Source: Parvularcula lutaonensis (GTDB taxonomy: Bacteria; Pseudomonadota; Alphaproteobacteria; Caulobacterales; Parvularculaceae). Taken from it: DNA of 64,000 bases. The DNA lies in contig NZ_BMXU01000002.1 of the NCBI RefSeq assembly GCF_014651915.1, forward strand, positions 1,016,652 to 1,080,651. The letters run 5' to 3'. The notes beneath the pieces were generated by a model. That model worked only from the letters and a program-made list of their open reading frames with translations, ran no database searches and was not told where the DNA came from. The translations under genes were made by a program, and so were the position numbers. Each line of letters starts with the position of its first letter. Within the stretch, counting starts at the first letter, position 1. Positions 45,160 to 53,799 of this stretch are shown here, piece after piece.

Positions 45160-46056
45160 GTGCTCAAGATTTCGGGGCTCACCAAGACTTATCCCAATGG
45201 CGTCAAAGCCCTAGACGGGGTCGATCTCGACATCGGCCTCGGCATGTTCGGCCTTCTGGGCCCCAACGGTGCGGGCAAGTCGTCCCTGATGCGCACGATC
45301 GCCACGCTGCAGGGTGCGGACCGCGGTTCGGTCCAGTTCGGCGACATCGACGTCCTCAAGGACCCCGACCCCGTGCGCAGGCAGCTCGGTTACCTGCCGC
45401 AGGATTTCGGCGTCTATCCCCGGATCTCCGCCATCAAGCTTCTCGACCATATCGCGGTTCTGAAGGGCATCTCGAACGGGAAAGAGCGCAAGGAAGTCGT
45501 CCACGAGCTCCTGCGTCAGACAAACCTCTGGGACGTGCGCAAGAAAGCGCCCTCGACCTATTCCGGCGGCATGCGCCAGCGCTTCGGCATTGCCCAGGCG
45601 CTGCTCGGTGACCCGAAACTCATCATCGTCGATGAACCGACGGCAGGCCTCGACCCGGAAGAGCGCAACCGCTTCCACAACCTGCTTTCAGAGATCGGCG
45701 AGAACGTCGTCGTCATCCTCTCGACCCACATCGTCGAAGACGTGGCTGACCTCTGCCGTGACATGGCGATCATGAACCAGGGCCGCATCGCGGCAAAGGG
45801 CCAGCCATCAGAACTCGTCGAGACGGTTCGCGGCAAGATCTGGCGCAAGGTCATCGAAAAGGCTGACCTCGAGGCGCACCAGAAGCGTCACAAGGTTGTC
45901 AGTGCACGCCTCGTCCAGGGCCAGACCGTCATCCGCGCCTATTCAGTGTCGGACCCCGGCGACGGCTTCGAGCCCGTCGAGCCGAACCTCGAGGACGTGT
46001 ATTTCGCGACCATCCGCGGCGCCATCAACAACGGCCAGCAAGCCGAGGCCGCATAA
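45160..46056 (+). CDS. ABC transporter ATPase partnering the permease-peptidase fusion
   Basis: A 298-residue ABC-2 type ATPase starting VLKISGLTKTYPNG. Walker A GPNGAGKSSL, Q-loop YLPQDFGVYP, signature YSGGMRQRFG, Walker B LIIVDEPTAGLD and switch His in LSTHIVED are complete. One base separates its stop from the permease-M1 gene, so they form one operon and surely one complex. The C-terminal 80 residues after the nucleotide domain are characteristic of this group. Confidence 0.92.
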   Translation: MLKISGLTKTYPNGVKALDGVDLDIGLGMFGLLGPNGAGKSSLMRTIATLQGADRGSVQFGDIDVLKDPDPVRRQLGYLPQDFGVYPRISAIKLLDHIAVLKGISNGKERKEVVHELLRQTNLWDVRKKAPSTYSGGMRQRFGIAQALLGDPKLIIVDEPTAGLDPEERNRFHNLLSEIGENVVVILSTHIVEDVADLCRDMAIMNQGRIAAKGQPSELVETVRGKIWRKVIEKADLEAHQKRHKVVSARLVQGQTVIRAYSVSDPGDGFEPVEPNLEDVYFATIRGAINNGQQAEAA

Positions 46057-46057
46057 G

Positions 46058-49000
46058 ATGATCCCGTCCATTTTCCGCTTCGAACTCGCATACCAGATGC
46101 GGGGCGCAGGGTTCATTGCCGTCTTCGCGCTGTTCTTCCTGCTCGTCTTCGGCGCCGTCACGGTCGATCAGCTCCAGATTGGCAGCTCGGACGCCGTCAA
46201 TATCAACTCCCCGTCTGCAGCCGCGACGACCATCAGCATCATGTCGATCTTCGGGCTGTTTATCCCCGTGGTCTTCATGGCGACGGGTGTCACACGTGAC
46301 GCATCGCTGAAAACGGCCGAGGTCTTCGGCTCTCTCCCCGTCAGTCCACGGGCAATGATGATCGGACGCTATTTCGGCGGATTGCTGGCTTCATGCCTCT
46401 GTTTCTTCGCCGTGCCGCTTGCCTTCTATATCGGCTCCTTCATGCCATGGCTCGATCAGGAGCAGGTTGGTCCGCACAGCTTCTTCCCGGTCCTCTACTA
46501 CTACCTCGTGTTCGGTGTTCTGAATATGCTGATCATCGGCACGCTGATGTTCACCGTGGCGAACATGACCCGTTCGATGATCGCGACCTGGGTGGCGCTG
46601 GTCACCGTTCTCGTGGGATACTTCGTTGGGCTGTCGATGGCCGGCGAGATGGAAGCGCGGGAATTCGCAGCGCTGCTCGACCCGTTCGGCATCGTCGCTC
46701 ACGGCGAGGTCACGCGCTACTGGACCGCGGCCGAACGCAACACGCAGGTTGCCGAGCTCTCGGGGCTGTTCCTCCAGAACCGTCTGATCTGGGGCGGCGT
46801 GGCGCTGGCGCTTTTCGCTTTCAACCTCGCTTTCCCGAGCGGCATTCGCGGGCCTTCACTGGCGCGGTTCAAGAAACCGTCGAAGAGCCCTCTGGGAGCC
46901 GAACTCCAGCGCGTGAAGCTGCCAAGGGTCGAACCCGCCCCGCTCTACACGTCGAACCTCCAACAGTTCTTCCGCAGGCTTCGGTTCGAGACCGCTGGCA
47001 TCGTCCGGTCGGTCGCGTTCTGGATCGTCCTCGTGCTCTCTATTCTCAACACCGTCGGCGCGCTGTTCTTCCTGCAGAACATGTACGGATCGAGCAGCTA
47101 TCCGCTGACCCGGCTGATGGTGAACCAGATCGAAGGCGCCTTTGCGTTCGTTCCGATCGTCATCGCGGTCTACTACACCGCAGAGCTCGTCTGGCGTGAG
47201 CGGACGGTGAAGTTCAACGAGATCATCGATGCGACGCCGACCCCGTCCTGGGTCTTCGTCGGTGCGAAATACGCGACGGTGATCTTCGTGCTCATCCTGA
47301 TGTGCGCCGTGGCCACACTGACCGCAGTGATCTCCCAAGTCGTGCGGGGCTATACGCTGTTCGAGCTCGATCAGTACGCGGTGCGGCTGTTCTTCACTTT
47401 CGTCGTCAACTTCGGCCTGCTGACGACGCTTGCCCTGTTCGTGCAAGTGGTGACGAACAACAAGTGGCTGGGGATCGGCGTGATCCTCGCCTACTTCGTC
47501 GTCTCGATCGTGATGAGCCAGGTCGGTTTCGATCACATCCTCTACACTCTCGGTGGGGGCATCGAGATCGTCTATTCGGACATGAACCGCTACGGTCCGT
47601 ACATGCTGCCCACGGTCACGATGTCGATCTACTGGGGTCTGTTTGCGGTCATCCTCGGTCTCATCACCTTTGCCCTGTGGAGCCGCGGCAGTCTCGATCC
47701 GATCCGTCACCGGATCGGGCAGATCCCGAACAGGCTCAAGGGAGGCTCGGCCGCAGCCCTTGGCCTTGCGACCGTGGCCTTCGCCGGGACGGGCGCGTGG
47801 GTTTTCTACAACACCAATGTCCTGAACACGTACCGCACGGACGAGATGAACCGTGACCGGCAACAGGCCTTCGAGGAGAAGTACCGGCAATTCCAGTTCG
47901 CGCCGCGACCGCAGATCGTCTCGGTGGATGTCGACGTCGAGCTCTTCCCTGATGACCGGCGCATGGTCGGGACAACCGAGTACTTGCTCGAGAACACCAC
48001 CGACGCTCCGATAGAGCGGATGGATGTCGACTACGGCTTCAACGTGAACGTCATCGACCATACGGTGGAAGGGGCAAGGCTGGCGGAGGCCGACGAGGAA
48101 TTCGCCCACTATGTCTTCCGGTTCGAACCGGCGCTGCAGCCCGGCGAGAAGCGGACCATGATCTCTACCGTCGAGATCGACAATGAGGGCTTCCGCAACA
48201 GCGGCCAGAACAGCCCTGTCCGGCGCAATGGCACGTTCCTCAATTCCGGCGTCTTCGCTGCCATCGACTGGGGACAGGACAAGATCCTGACCGACCGCTC
48301 GGAACGCAGGAAGCGGGGCCTCGACGAGCTTCCGCGTGTCCCGGCGATTGATGATCCGTATTACATCAATGTCGGACTCCTCGGCGGCGCTGACTGGGTC
48401 GATTTCCGCGCGGAGATCACCACAGACGCCGACCAGATCGCCATCGCTCCGGGCTATCTCGCCGAGGAGCGCTTGGAGGGTGACAGGAAGACGTTCGTCT
48501 ACGAACAGGACGTGCCGATCCAGAATTTCTACTCGGTCCAGTCGGCCCGCTACGAAGTTTCGGAGGACGTCTGGGAAGCACCTGATGGCATGGACGACAT
48601 CAAGCTCCAGGTCTTCTACGACGACATGCATCCGTTCAACGTCGACCGGATGATCGAGGCCATGAAGTTGAGCTTTGACAAGTTCACCGAGGTCTTCACC
48701 CCCTTCCAGTATCGGCAGATGCGAATTCAGGAGTTCCCCTACGCAAGTTTCGCGCAGAGCTTCCCGAACACTGTTCCGTATTCTGAGAACATTGGCTTCA
48801 TCATCAAGCTCGACGAAAGCAATCCTGACGCCATCGATCCCGTGACCTACGTCACCGCGCATGAGGTCGCGCACCAGTGGTTCGGCCATCAGCTCTCGGC
48901 GGCTTCGGTCCAGGGCAGCACCATGCTGATCGAGACATTCGCTCAGTATGCCGCGCTGCTTGTGATGGAGGACCTCTATGGCCCAGAGCACATGCGCCGT

Positions 49001-49663
49001 TTCCTGCGCTACGAGCTCGACTCCTATCTCTCGGGCAGGGCCAACGAGCCAATCGAGGAGATGCCTCTCTATCTCGTCGAAAACCAGCAATACATCCACT
49101 ACCGCAAGGGTTCGATCGTGATGTGGCTTCTCAAGGACCAGATCGGCGAGGATGTCGTGAACCGCTCGCTGAAGCGCATGATCGAGGAGTGGGGCTACCG
49201 CTCGGATCCCTATCCGCGCTCGACCGACTATCTCGCGATCCTCCGAGACGAGGCGGGACCGGAGCACGAAGAGCTCATCCATGACCTCTTCGAGCGGATC
49301 GTCCTTTGGGATGTCGATGTCACGGACGCAACGGCGGAACAGCGCGCCGACGGCAAGTGGGACGTCACCCTCACCGTCGACGCAAAGAAGCTGGTCGCGG
49401 ACGGCGCGGGCAACGAAACCGAAGAGCCGCTCAGCATGATGATGGATGTCGGTGTGTTCTCAAAACACCCGCGTGAGGTGAAAGACGGCAATGAGCACAT
49501 CCTTGCTTTCGAACGCCAAGAGATCGTGTCAGGCAAGCAAACCATCACCCTGACGGTGGACGAGGAGCCCGCCCACGGCGGTGTCGATCCTTACAACAAG
49601 CTCATCGACCGGCGCCCGGAGAACAACATCTCCAAGGTCGAGAGAACTGAAGACGCGGCCTAG
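46058..49663 (+). CDS. ABC-2 permease fused to an M1-type metallopeptidase domain
   Basis: A giant 1201-residue membrane protein. The first about 590 residues hold two sets of hydrophobic segments like a duplicated ABC-2 permease (for example around 15-30, 60-75, 105-125, 155-205, then 330-590). A last helix near 560-580 leads to an extracytoplasmic region of about 600 residues with the gluzincin motif HEVAHQWFGHQ (His935, Glu936, His939) and the third zinc ligand Glu959 in LIETFAQYA. The distance between the second His and this Glu is 19 residues, one more than in classical M1 peptidases. A Tyr-rich QYIHYRKG segment follows. Substrate unknown. Confidence 0.92.
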   Translation: MIPSIFRFELAYQMRGAGFIAVFALFFLLVFGAVTVDQLQIGSSDAVNINSPSAAATTISIMSIFGLFIPVVFMATGVTRDASLKTAEVFGSLPVSPRAMMIGRYFGGLLASCLCFFAVPLAFYIGSFMPWLDQEQVGPHSFFPVLYYYLVFGVLNMLIIGTLMFTVANMTRSMIATWVALVTVLVGYFVGLSMAGEMEAREFAALLDPFGIVAHGEVTRYWTAAERNTQVAELSGLFLQNRLIWGGVALALFAFNLAFPSGIRGPSLARFKKPSKSPLGAELQRVKLPRVEPAPLYTSNLQQFFRRLRFETAGIVRSVAFWIVLVLSILNTVGALFFLQNMYGSSSYPLTRLMVNQIEGAFAFVPIVIAVYYTAELVWRERTVKFNEIIDATPTPSWVFVGAKYATVIFVLILMCAVATLTAVISQVVRGYTLFELDQYAVRLFFTFVVNFGLLTTLALFVQVVTNNKWLGIGVILAYFVVSIVMSQVGFDHILYTLGGGIEIVYSDMNRYGPYMLPTVTMSIYWGLFAVILGLITFALWSRGSLDPIRHRIGQIPNRLKGGSAAALGLATVAFAGTGAWVFYNTNVLNTYRTDEMNRDRQQAFEEKYRQFQFAPRPQIVSVDVDVELFPDDRRMVGTTEYLLENTTDAPIERMDVDYGFNVNVIDHTVEGARLAEADEEFAHYVFRFEPALQPGEKRTMISTVEIDNEGFRNSGQNSPVRRNGTFLNSGVFAAIDWGQDKILTDRSERRKRGLDELPRVPAIDDPYYINVGLLGGADWVDFRAEITTDADQIAIAPGYLAEERLEGDRKTFVYEQDVPIQNFYSVQSARYEVSEDVWEAPDGMDDIKLQVFYDDMHPFNVDRMIEAMKLSFDKFTEVFTPFQYRQMRIQEFPYASFAQSFPNTVPYSENIGFIIKLDESNPDAIDPVTYVTAHEVAHQWFGHQLSAASVQGSTMLIETFAQYAALLVMEDLYGPEHMRRFLRYELDSYLSGRANEPIEEMPLYLVENQQYIHYRKGSIVMWLLKDQIGEDVVNRSLKRMIEEWGYRSDPYPRSTDYLAILRDEAGPEHEELIHDLFERIVLWDVDVTDATAEQRADGKWDVTLTVDAKKLVADGAGNETEEPLSMMMDVGVFSKHPREVKDGNEHILAFERQEIVSGKQTITLTVDEEPAHGGVDPYNKLIDRRPENNISKVERTEDAA

Positions 49664-49674
49664 CCCGCATGGAC

Positions 49675-49712
49675 ACTGGGCGGCCGGTCAAATCGACTGG
49701 CCGCCCAGTTTC
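49675..49712 (+). terminator. strong terminator after the ABC/M1 operon
   Basis: Fifteen-base arms at 49675-49689 and 49695-49709 (ACTGGGCGGCCGGTC / GACTGGCCGCCCAGT, one G-T pair) enclose loop AAATC and are followed by TTT. It separates the ABC/M1 operon from the DUF1800 gene. Confidence 0.85.
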
Positions 49713-49809
49713 CGTTTACCCTTCTACACTTTGGTACATCGCTTCCCTTGCGGGACAGCCCCTCTCCGTGGGACAATCACATCGCTCGGCAGATGTCAGG
49801 GGAGCCGGA

Positions 49810-51177
49810 ATGACCAGCAAGGCAGCGTTCATTGCCGCCCATCGCTTCGGCCTCGGCCCGAGGCCGGGGGAGCTGAAGACGATCGCCAAGGACCCGCAAG
49901 GCTGGGTCGCGGCACAGATCGGCCCGGTGCCGCTGCCAAAATCCTTCGAACGCTTTCCCTCCAGTGAAGAGATCACGACGAAGCTCAGCCTTTCCGGCCA
50001 GGAAACACGGAAAACTTTCAAGCAGGAACTGCGCAAGCAGCAGCGCGCCGAAGACCTCGAAACCATGCGCGTAAAGGTGACGACGAATCGTCCTTTTGCT
50101 GAGCGTATGGTCGCTTTCTGGGCCAACCATTTCAGCGTGACCGCTGGCCGTGCGATGACCAAGGACCTCGTCCACGCTTATGAGCGCGAGGCGATCAGGC
50201 CGTACGTGTTCGGATCGTTTAACGAGCTTGCCTTCTCCGCGATCACCCATCCAGGAATGGTCGAATATCTCGACAACGGCAACTCGTTCGGCCCCAATTC
50301 GCCGATCGGCAAGCGGCGCAAGGCAAAGATCAACGAAAACCTCGCCCGTGAAACGCTCGAGCTTTACACCTTGGGGGTCAATGGCGGTTATACCCAGGAG
50401 GATGTCGAGGAGCTGGCCAAGATCCTCACCGGCTGGGGGCTGATGTCGCCGCAGATGGCGCGGGTGAAGAACCGCTTCGCGGACAAGTTCCCCAATCAGG
50501 AATTCAGCAGGCGGATCGGCTACGGCGAGTACTTCCCTCTGGTCCATGAGCCGGGACCTAAAACGGTCCTCGGCAAGACCTACGAGGAAGAGGGGCCGCA
50601 GGAGCTGCGCCGGGTGGTCGATGACCTCGCCGCCCATCCCTCCACGGCGACCTTCATCGCTACCAAGCTCTGCCGTCATTTCGTTGATGACAATCCTCCC
50701 CTGATCGCAGTGAACAAAATCGCCAACGTCTTCATGCAGACCAATGGCGATCTCGCGCAGGTCAGCCTCGCCCTGGTCCAGCTGGAGGAAGCGTGGCTCG
50801 AACCCCTGCCAAAGGCGAAGTCCCCACACGATTTCGCCGTGGCGACCTTCCGGGCCCTGCAGGCCGACAATGCCGAGGCACCGATCCTGCTGCCCGGCAT
50901 GAACATCATGGGCCAGAAGCTGCACAGCGCGCCCTCGCCGCAGGGCTGGCCGGACGAAGAGACGGCCTGGTTCAACCCCGCCTCGCTGATGCGTCGGATC
51001 GAGTGGTCGCGCCAGATCAGCAAGAAGCTCGGCAAGGGCTGGAATCCGCGGAACGTCCTTGAACAGACGATCGGGCCAGTAGCGAGCGAAGAGATTCGCC
51101 AGGTCGTCCGCGGCGCACCCTCGAGCACCGATGCCATCGCTTTTGTCCTCGCCTCGCGCGAATTCCAGAGGAGGTAG
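49810..51177 (+). CDS. DUF1800 family protein (pair A)
   Basis: A 455-residue DUF1800 protein. Typical blocks are FIAAHRFGLGPRPGEL, MVAFWANHFSV, FGSFNELAFSAITHPGM, RETLELYTLGVNGGYTQEDV, and FIATKLCRHFVDD. No signal peptide is visible, unlike the second copy at 54-56 kb. Function of the family is unknown; it is almost always next to a DUF1501 gene, as here (three bases between). GGAG precedes the ATG at 49810. Confidence 0.92.
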   Translation: MTSKAAFIAAHRFGLGPRPGELKTIAKDPQGWVAAQIGPVPLPKSFERFPSSEEITTKLSLSGQETRKTFKQELRKQQRAEDLETMRVKVTTNRPFAERMVAFWANHFSVTAGRAMTKDLVHAYEREAIRPYVFGSFNELAFSAITHPGMVEYLDNGNSFGPNSPIGKRRKAKINENLARETLELYTLGVNGGYTQEDVEELAKILTGWGLMSPQMARVKNRFADKFPNQEFSRRIGYGEYFPLVHEPGPKTVLGKTYEEEGPQELRRVVDDLAAHPSTATFIATKLCRHFVDDNPPLIAVNKIANVFMQTNGDLAQVSLALVQLEEAWLEPLPKAKSPHDFAVATFRALQADNAEAPILLPGMNIMGQKLHSAPSPQGWPDEETAWFNPASLMRRIEWSRQISKKLGKGWNPRNVLEQTIGPVASEEIRQVVRGAPSSTDAIAFVLASREFQRR

Positions 51178-51180
51178 GCG

Positions 51181-52359
51181 ATGATCGACAGACGCCTTTT
51201 CCTGCAATCCGCTGGCGCGGTCAGCGTTCTGGCCATGGGCGGGGTCACCCTCGCCAAGGCGCCAACCGATAAGCGCTTCGTGCTCATCATCCAGCGCGGT
51301 GCGCAGGATGGCCTGCACGCCCTGCCGCCCTATGGCGATCCTGCATACTACGCTGTCCGTCCCCGCGTGGGCCTGCCGAAACCCGGCCAGGAGAATGGCG
51401 TCGTCAAGCTCGACGGGCTCTTCGGCCTGCATCCGGAGCTTGCGCCGCTCAGGCAGCTTTATGCTTCGGGTGAACTGATCGCCCTTCCCGCTGTCGCCAC
51501 GCGCTATCGCAAGCGCTCGCACTTCGATGGCCAGAACCTGTTGGAGAACGGCTCCGGCGAGCCGTTTGGCACCACGTCGGGCTTCCTGAACCGTGCGCTG
51601 CTCGGGCTGGGTGATGCGAAGGACCGGCTCGGCCTCACCGTGGGGATGTCCGCGCCACTCATTCTTCAGGGTAAGGCGCAAGTCCAGTCATGGGCACCGA
51701 GCGTCCTGCCAAAAGCGAGCGATGATTTCCTCGCGCGGCTCGCCTTTGCCTATTCCGGCGATGAGGTCCTGTCGGACACGCTGGCGGCGGCCATGATGCC
51801 TGCGGCAGAGATGGATGTCTCGAACAAGGACGCGATGCGGATCAACAAGGGGAAGGACCTCTCCCTCGCCGCGGCGAATGTCGGCGCCATGCTGGCGATG
51901 GCCGATGGCCCGAGGGTCGCCGTCCTCGAATCGACCGGCTGGGACCACCATGACGGCCTTCTTTACCGCTCACGCAACCTCTTCAAGGACCTTGCACGGA
52001 CGATCACGACATTGAAGGACTCGATGGGCCCGGCGTGGGAGGACACAGTTGTCATGACTGTCTCCGAATTCGGCCGAACCGTGCGTGAGAACGGCAGCGC
52101 CGGCTCCGACCACGGAACGGCTGGCACCAGCTTTCTCGCAGGCGGCGCGGTGCGCGGCGGGAGGATCGTCGGCGATTGGCCCGGCCTACGTAGCCAGGAC
52201 ATGTATCAGGGTCGCGATCTCTTTCCCGCCAACTCGACCGAAGGGCTGTTCAAGGCCGTCCTCATCGACCATCTCGGCATCAGTGAGGGCTATGTCGAAC
52301 GCGAGGTCCTTCCGGGTACGGGGTCCGCGCGAAAGACCGAAGGCCTCTTTCGCGCCTGA
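51181..52359 (+). CDS. DUF1501 family protein, Tat-exported (pair A)
   Basis: A 392-residue DUF1501 protein of the alkaline-phosphatase-like superfamily. The N-terminus MIDRRLFLQSAGAVSVLAMG is a Tat-like signal with twin Arg. STGWDHHDGL, the MTVSEFGRTVREN block and the SDHGTAG motif correspond to metal-site segments of DUF1501. Activity is unproven in the family, but export in folded state by Tat fits a metalloprotein. Ends nine bases from the convergent DUF1501 gene of pair B. Confidence 0.92.
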   Translation: MIDRRLFLQSAGAVSVLAMGGVTLAKAPTDKRFVLIIQRGAQDGLHALPPYGDPAYYAVRPRVGLPKPGQENGVVKLDGLFGLHPELAPLRQLYASGELIALPAVATRYRKRSHFDGQNLLENGSGEPFGTTSGFLNRALLGLGDAKDRLGLTVGMSAPLILQGKAQVQSWAPSVLPKASDDFLARLAFAYSGDEVLSDTLAAAMMPAAEMDVSNKDAMRINKGKDLSLAAANVGAMLAMADGPRVAVLESTGWDHHDGLLYRSRNLFKDLARTITTLKDSMGPAWEDTVVMTVSEFGRTVRENGSAGSDHGTAGTSFLAGGAVRGGRIVGDWPGLRSQDMYQGRDLFPANSTEGLFKAVLIDHLGISEGYVEREVLPGTGSARKTEGLFRA

Positions 52360-52368
52360 CCCGATCCA

Positions 52369-53790
52369 TCAGGTAGATAGCGGATCAGGATCGAGGAAGT
52401 TGAGCGCGGGGCGCCCTGCGAAATTCGCAAGGTTGGGCAACGCGGCGTTCAGCTCCGCATCGGTGAGGCCGAACCAGCGCCCCATCGGTGCGGCCATTTC
52501 CTCCACCGACACCGACGGCACAAAGCGTCCGGCTTCCGGTTGGAACTCCGTACCCAGAACAGGCTCTGGGATATCGCCGAGGATGCGTCCGCCATTGACC
52601 GCGCCGCCGACGACAAAGTGGTTGGATGCCCAGCCGTGATCCGTGCCATCGCCATTGACTGCAAGGGTCCGGCCGAAATCCGAAGCCGTGAAAAGCGTGA
52701 CGTCCTGGTCGACGCCCAGCTCCTCCATCGCCGCTTGGAAGGCCACGATTGCTCCGTCGATTTGGCCTTGCAGCCCCGGCAGGTCTTGCGCCTGCGCCGA
52801 GTGCGTGTCGAAGCCTCCGATCCCCACAAAGAAGACCTGCCTGCTAACGTTCAGCACACCCCTTATCGCAATTGTCTCTGCAATCGCCTTCAGGTCACTG
52901 CCCAGCTTGCCCGCCGGGAAGCTGGTCGACACCCTGTCCACGGTTCCGCGCGCTGCGTTGTAGGTCTCGTTGTTCACGACCGTCGCCTCGAAGGCTGACT
53001 TGATATCGCGTGCAATGAGGTTCGAGGACTGAAAATCGAGCCCAGTGAAGTGACGGCGGAGGACCTGGTAGTACTCCTCCCCACCCGGCTCATTCCGTCG
53101 CATTGCAGCATCCTTCAGGGCAAAAAACTCTGCCGGCCCGCTGCTTGAGACTTGGAACGGGAACACCTGGTTACCTGTGAGGAACAGCTCATTGCCGCCC
53201 GTCGTTATGGTCGAGAACTGCGCTGCCTGTCCCAGGCCGGAGGCCATCGCAGCATCGGCGAACAGCCCTCCCCAACCAAGCTGCGCGCCCTCGGGCGCAC
53301 TCGCCTGCCATGTCGACTGCTGGTCATTATGCGAGAACAGCCGCGCCGGGAGGGGTACGGAGTTGTCGAAAAACTGCTGTTCCGTTGTCGGCTGGATCAA
53401 CGGCCCGACATTCCCAATGATCGCGGCCTTCCCTTGGTTGAAGAGACCCCGCAGCCCCGGCATCTCCGGCGCCAGAGCAAACTCCCGCGCGCCGAAGCTC
53501 GCCTGGTTGGAAAGCGTCAGCGGCTGCAGGAACTGACGGTCCCGCGCGCCTTGGTACTGGTCGAACAGGCTTTGCCGCGTCTGGACGAGCTGGTCGTAAG
53601 TAGGCTGATCGAATGAGAAGACCGTGTCGTTCTGGTCCATGCCTCCGAAGAGGAAGACACAGACCAACGCCTTGTACCCGGCCGTGTTCGCTGCCCGAGC
53701 CGCCGTGAAGTTGAGCAGTGCCGAGGACACTCCGGTCGCCGCTGCGCTAGCCGTGGCGGTCTTGAGGAAATTGCGTCGCGAAAGTCTCAT
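52369..53790 (-). CDS. DUF1501 family protein, Tat-exported (pair B)
   Basis: A 473-residue DUF1501 protein with a perfect Tat motif (LSRRNFLKTATASAAA) and an Ala-rich h-region. GIGGFDTHSAQ, FTASDFGRTLAVNGDGTDHG and the VFLFGGMDQND block near the N-terminus are the family landmarks. It is longer and clearly diverged from the copy at 51.2-52.4 kb, so the two pairs are not a recent tandem duplication. It lies nine bases after the DUF1800 lipoprotein gene and is probably cotranscribed with it. Confidence 0.92.
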   Translation of the reverse strand: MRLSRRNFLKTATASAAATGVSSALLNFTAARAANTAGYKALVCVFLFGGMDQNDTVFSFDQPTYDQLVQTRQSLFDQYQGARDRQFLQPLTLSNQASFGAREFALAPEMPGLRGLFNQGKAAIIGNVGPLIQPTTEQQFFDNSVPLPARLFSHNDQQSTWQASAPEGAQLGWGGLFADAAMASGLGQAAQFSTITTGGNELFLTGNQVFPFQVSSSGPAEFFALKDAAMRRNEPGGEEYYQVLRRHFTGLDFQSSNLIARDIKSAFEATVVNNETYNAARGTVDRVSTSFPAGKLGSDLKAIAETIAIRGVLNVSRQVFFVGIGGFDTHSAQAQDLPGLQGQIDGAIVAFQAAMEELGVDQDVTLFTASDFGRTLAVNGDGTDHGWASNHFVVGGAVNGGRILGDIPEPVLGTEFQPEAGRFVPSVSVEEMAAPMGRWFGLTDAELNAALPNLANFAGRPALNFLDPDPLST

Positions 53791-53799
53791 GGCCTTCTC

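Noticed and set aside
46856..49282. An 808-codon open frame on the minus strand inside the permease-M1 gene
   Set aside because: Its product is Arg/Asp/His-rich with no domain, and it mirrors the codon pattern of the real gene, which has complete zinc-site motifs and membrane segments. Long antisense frames are common at this GC content.
49777..51681. A 634-codon minus-strand frame across the DUF1800/DUF1501 pair A
   Set aside because: Low-complexity antisense frame without signal, motifs or ribosome binding site; the plus-strand genes are clear family members.
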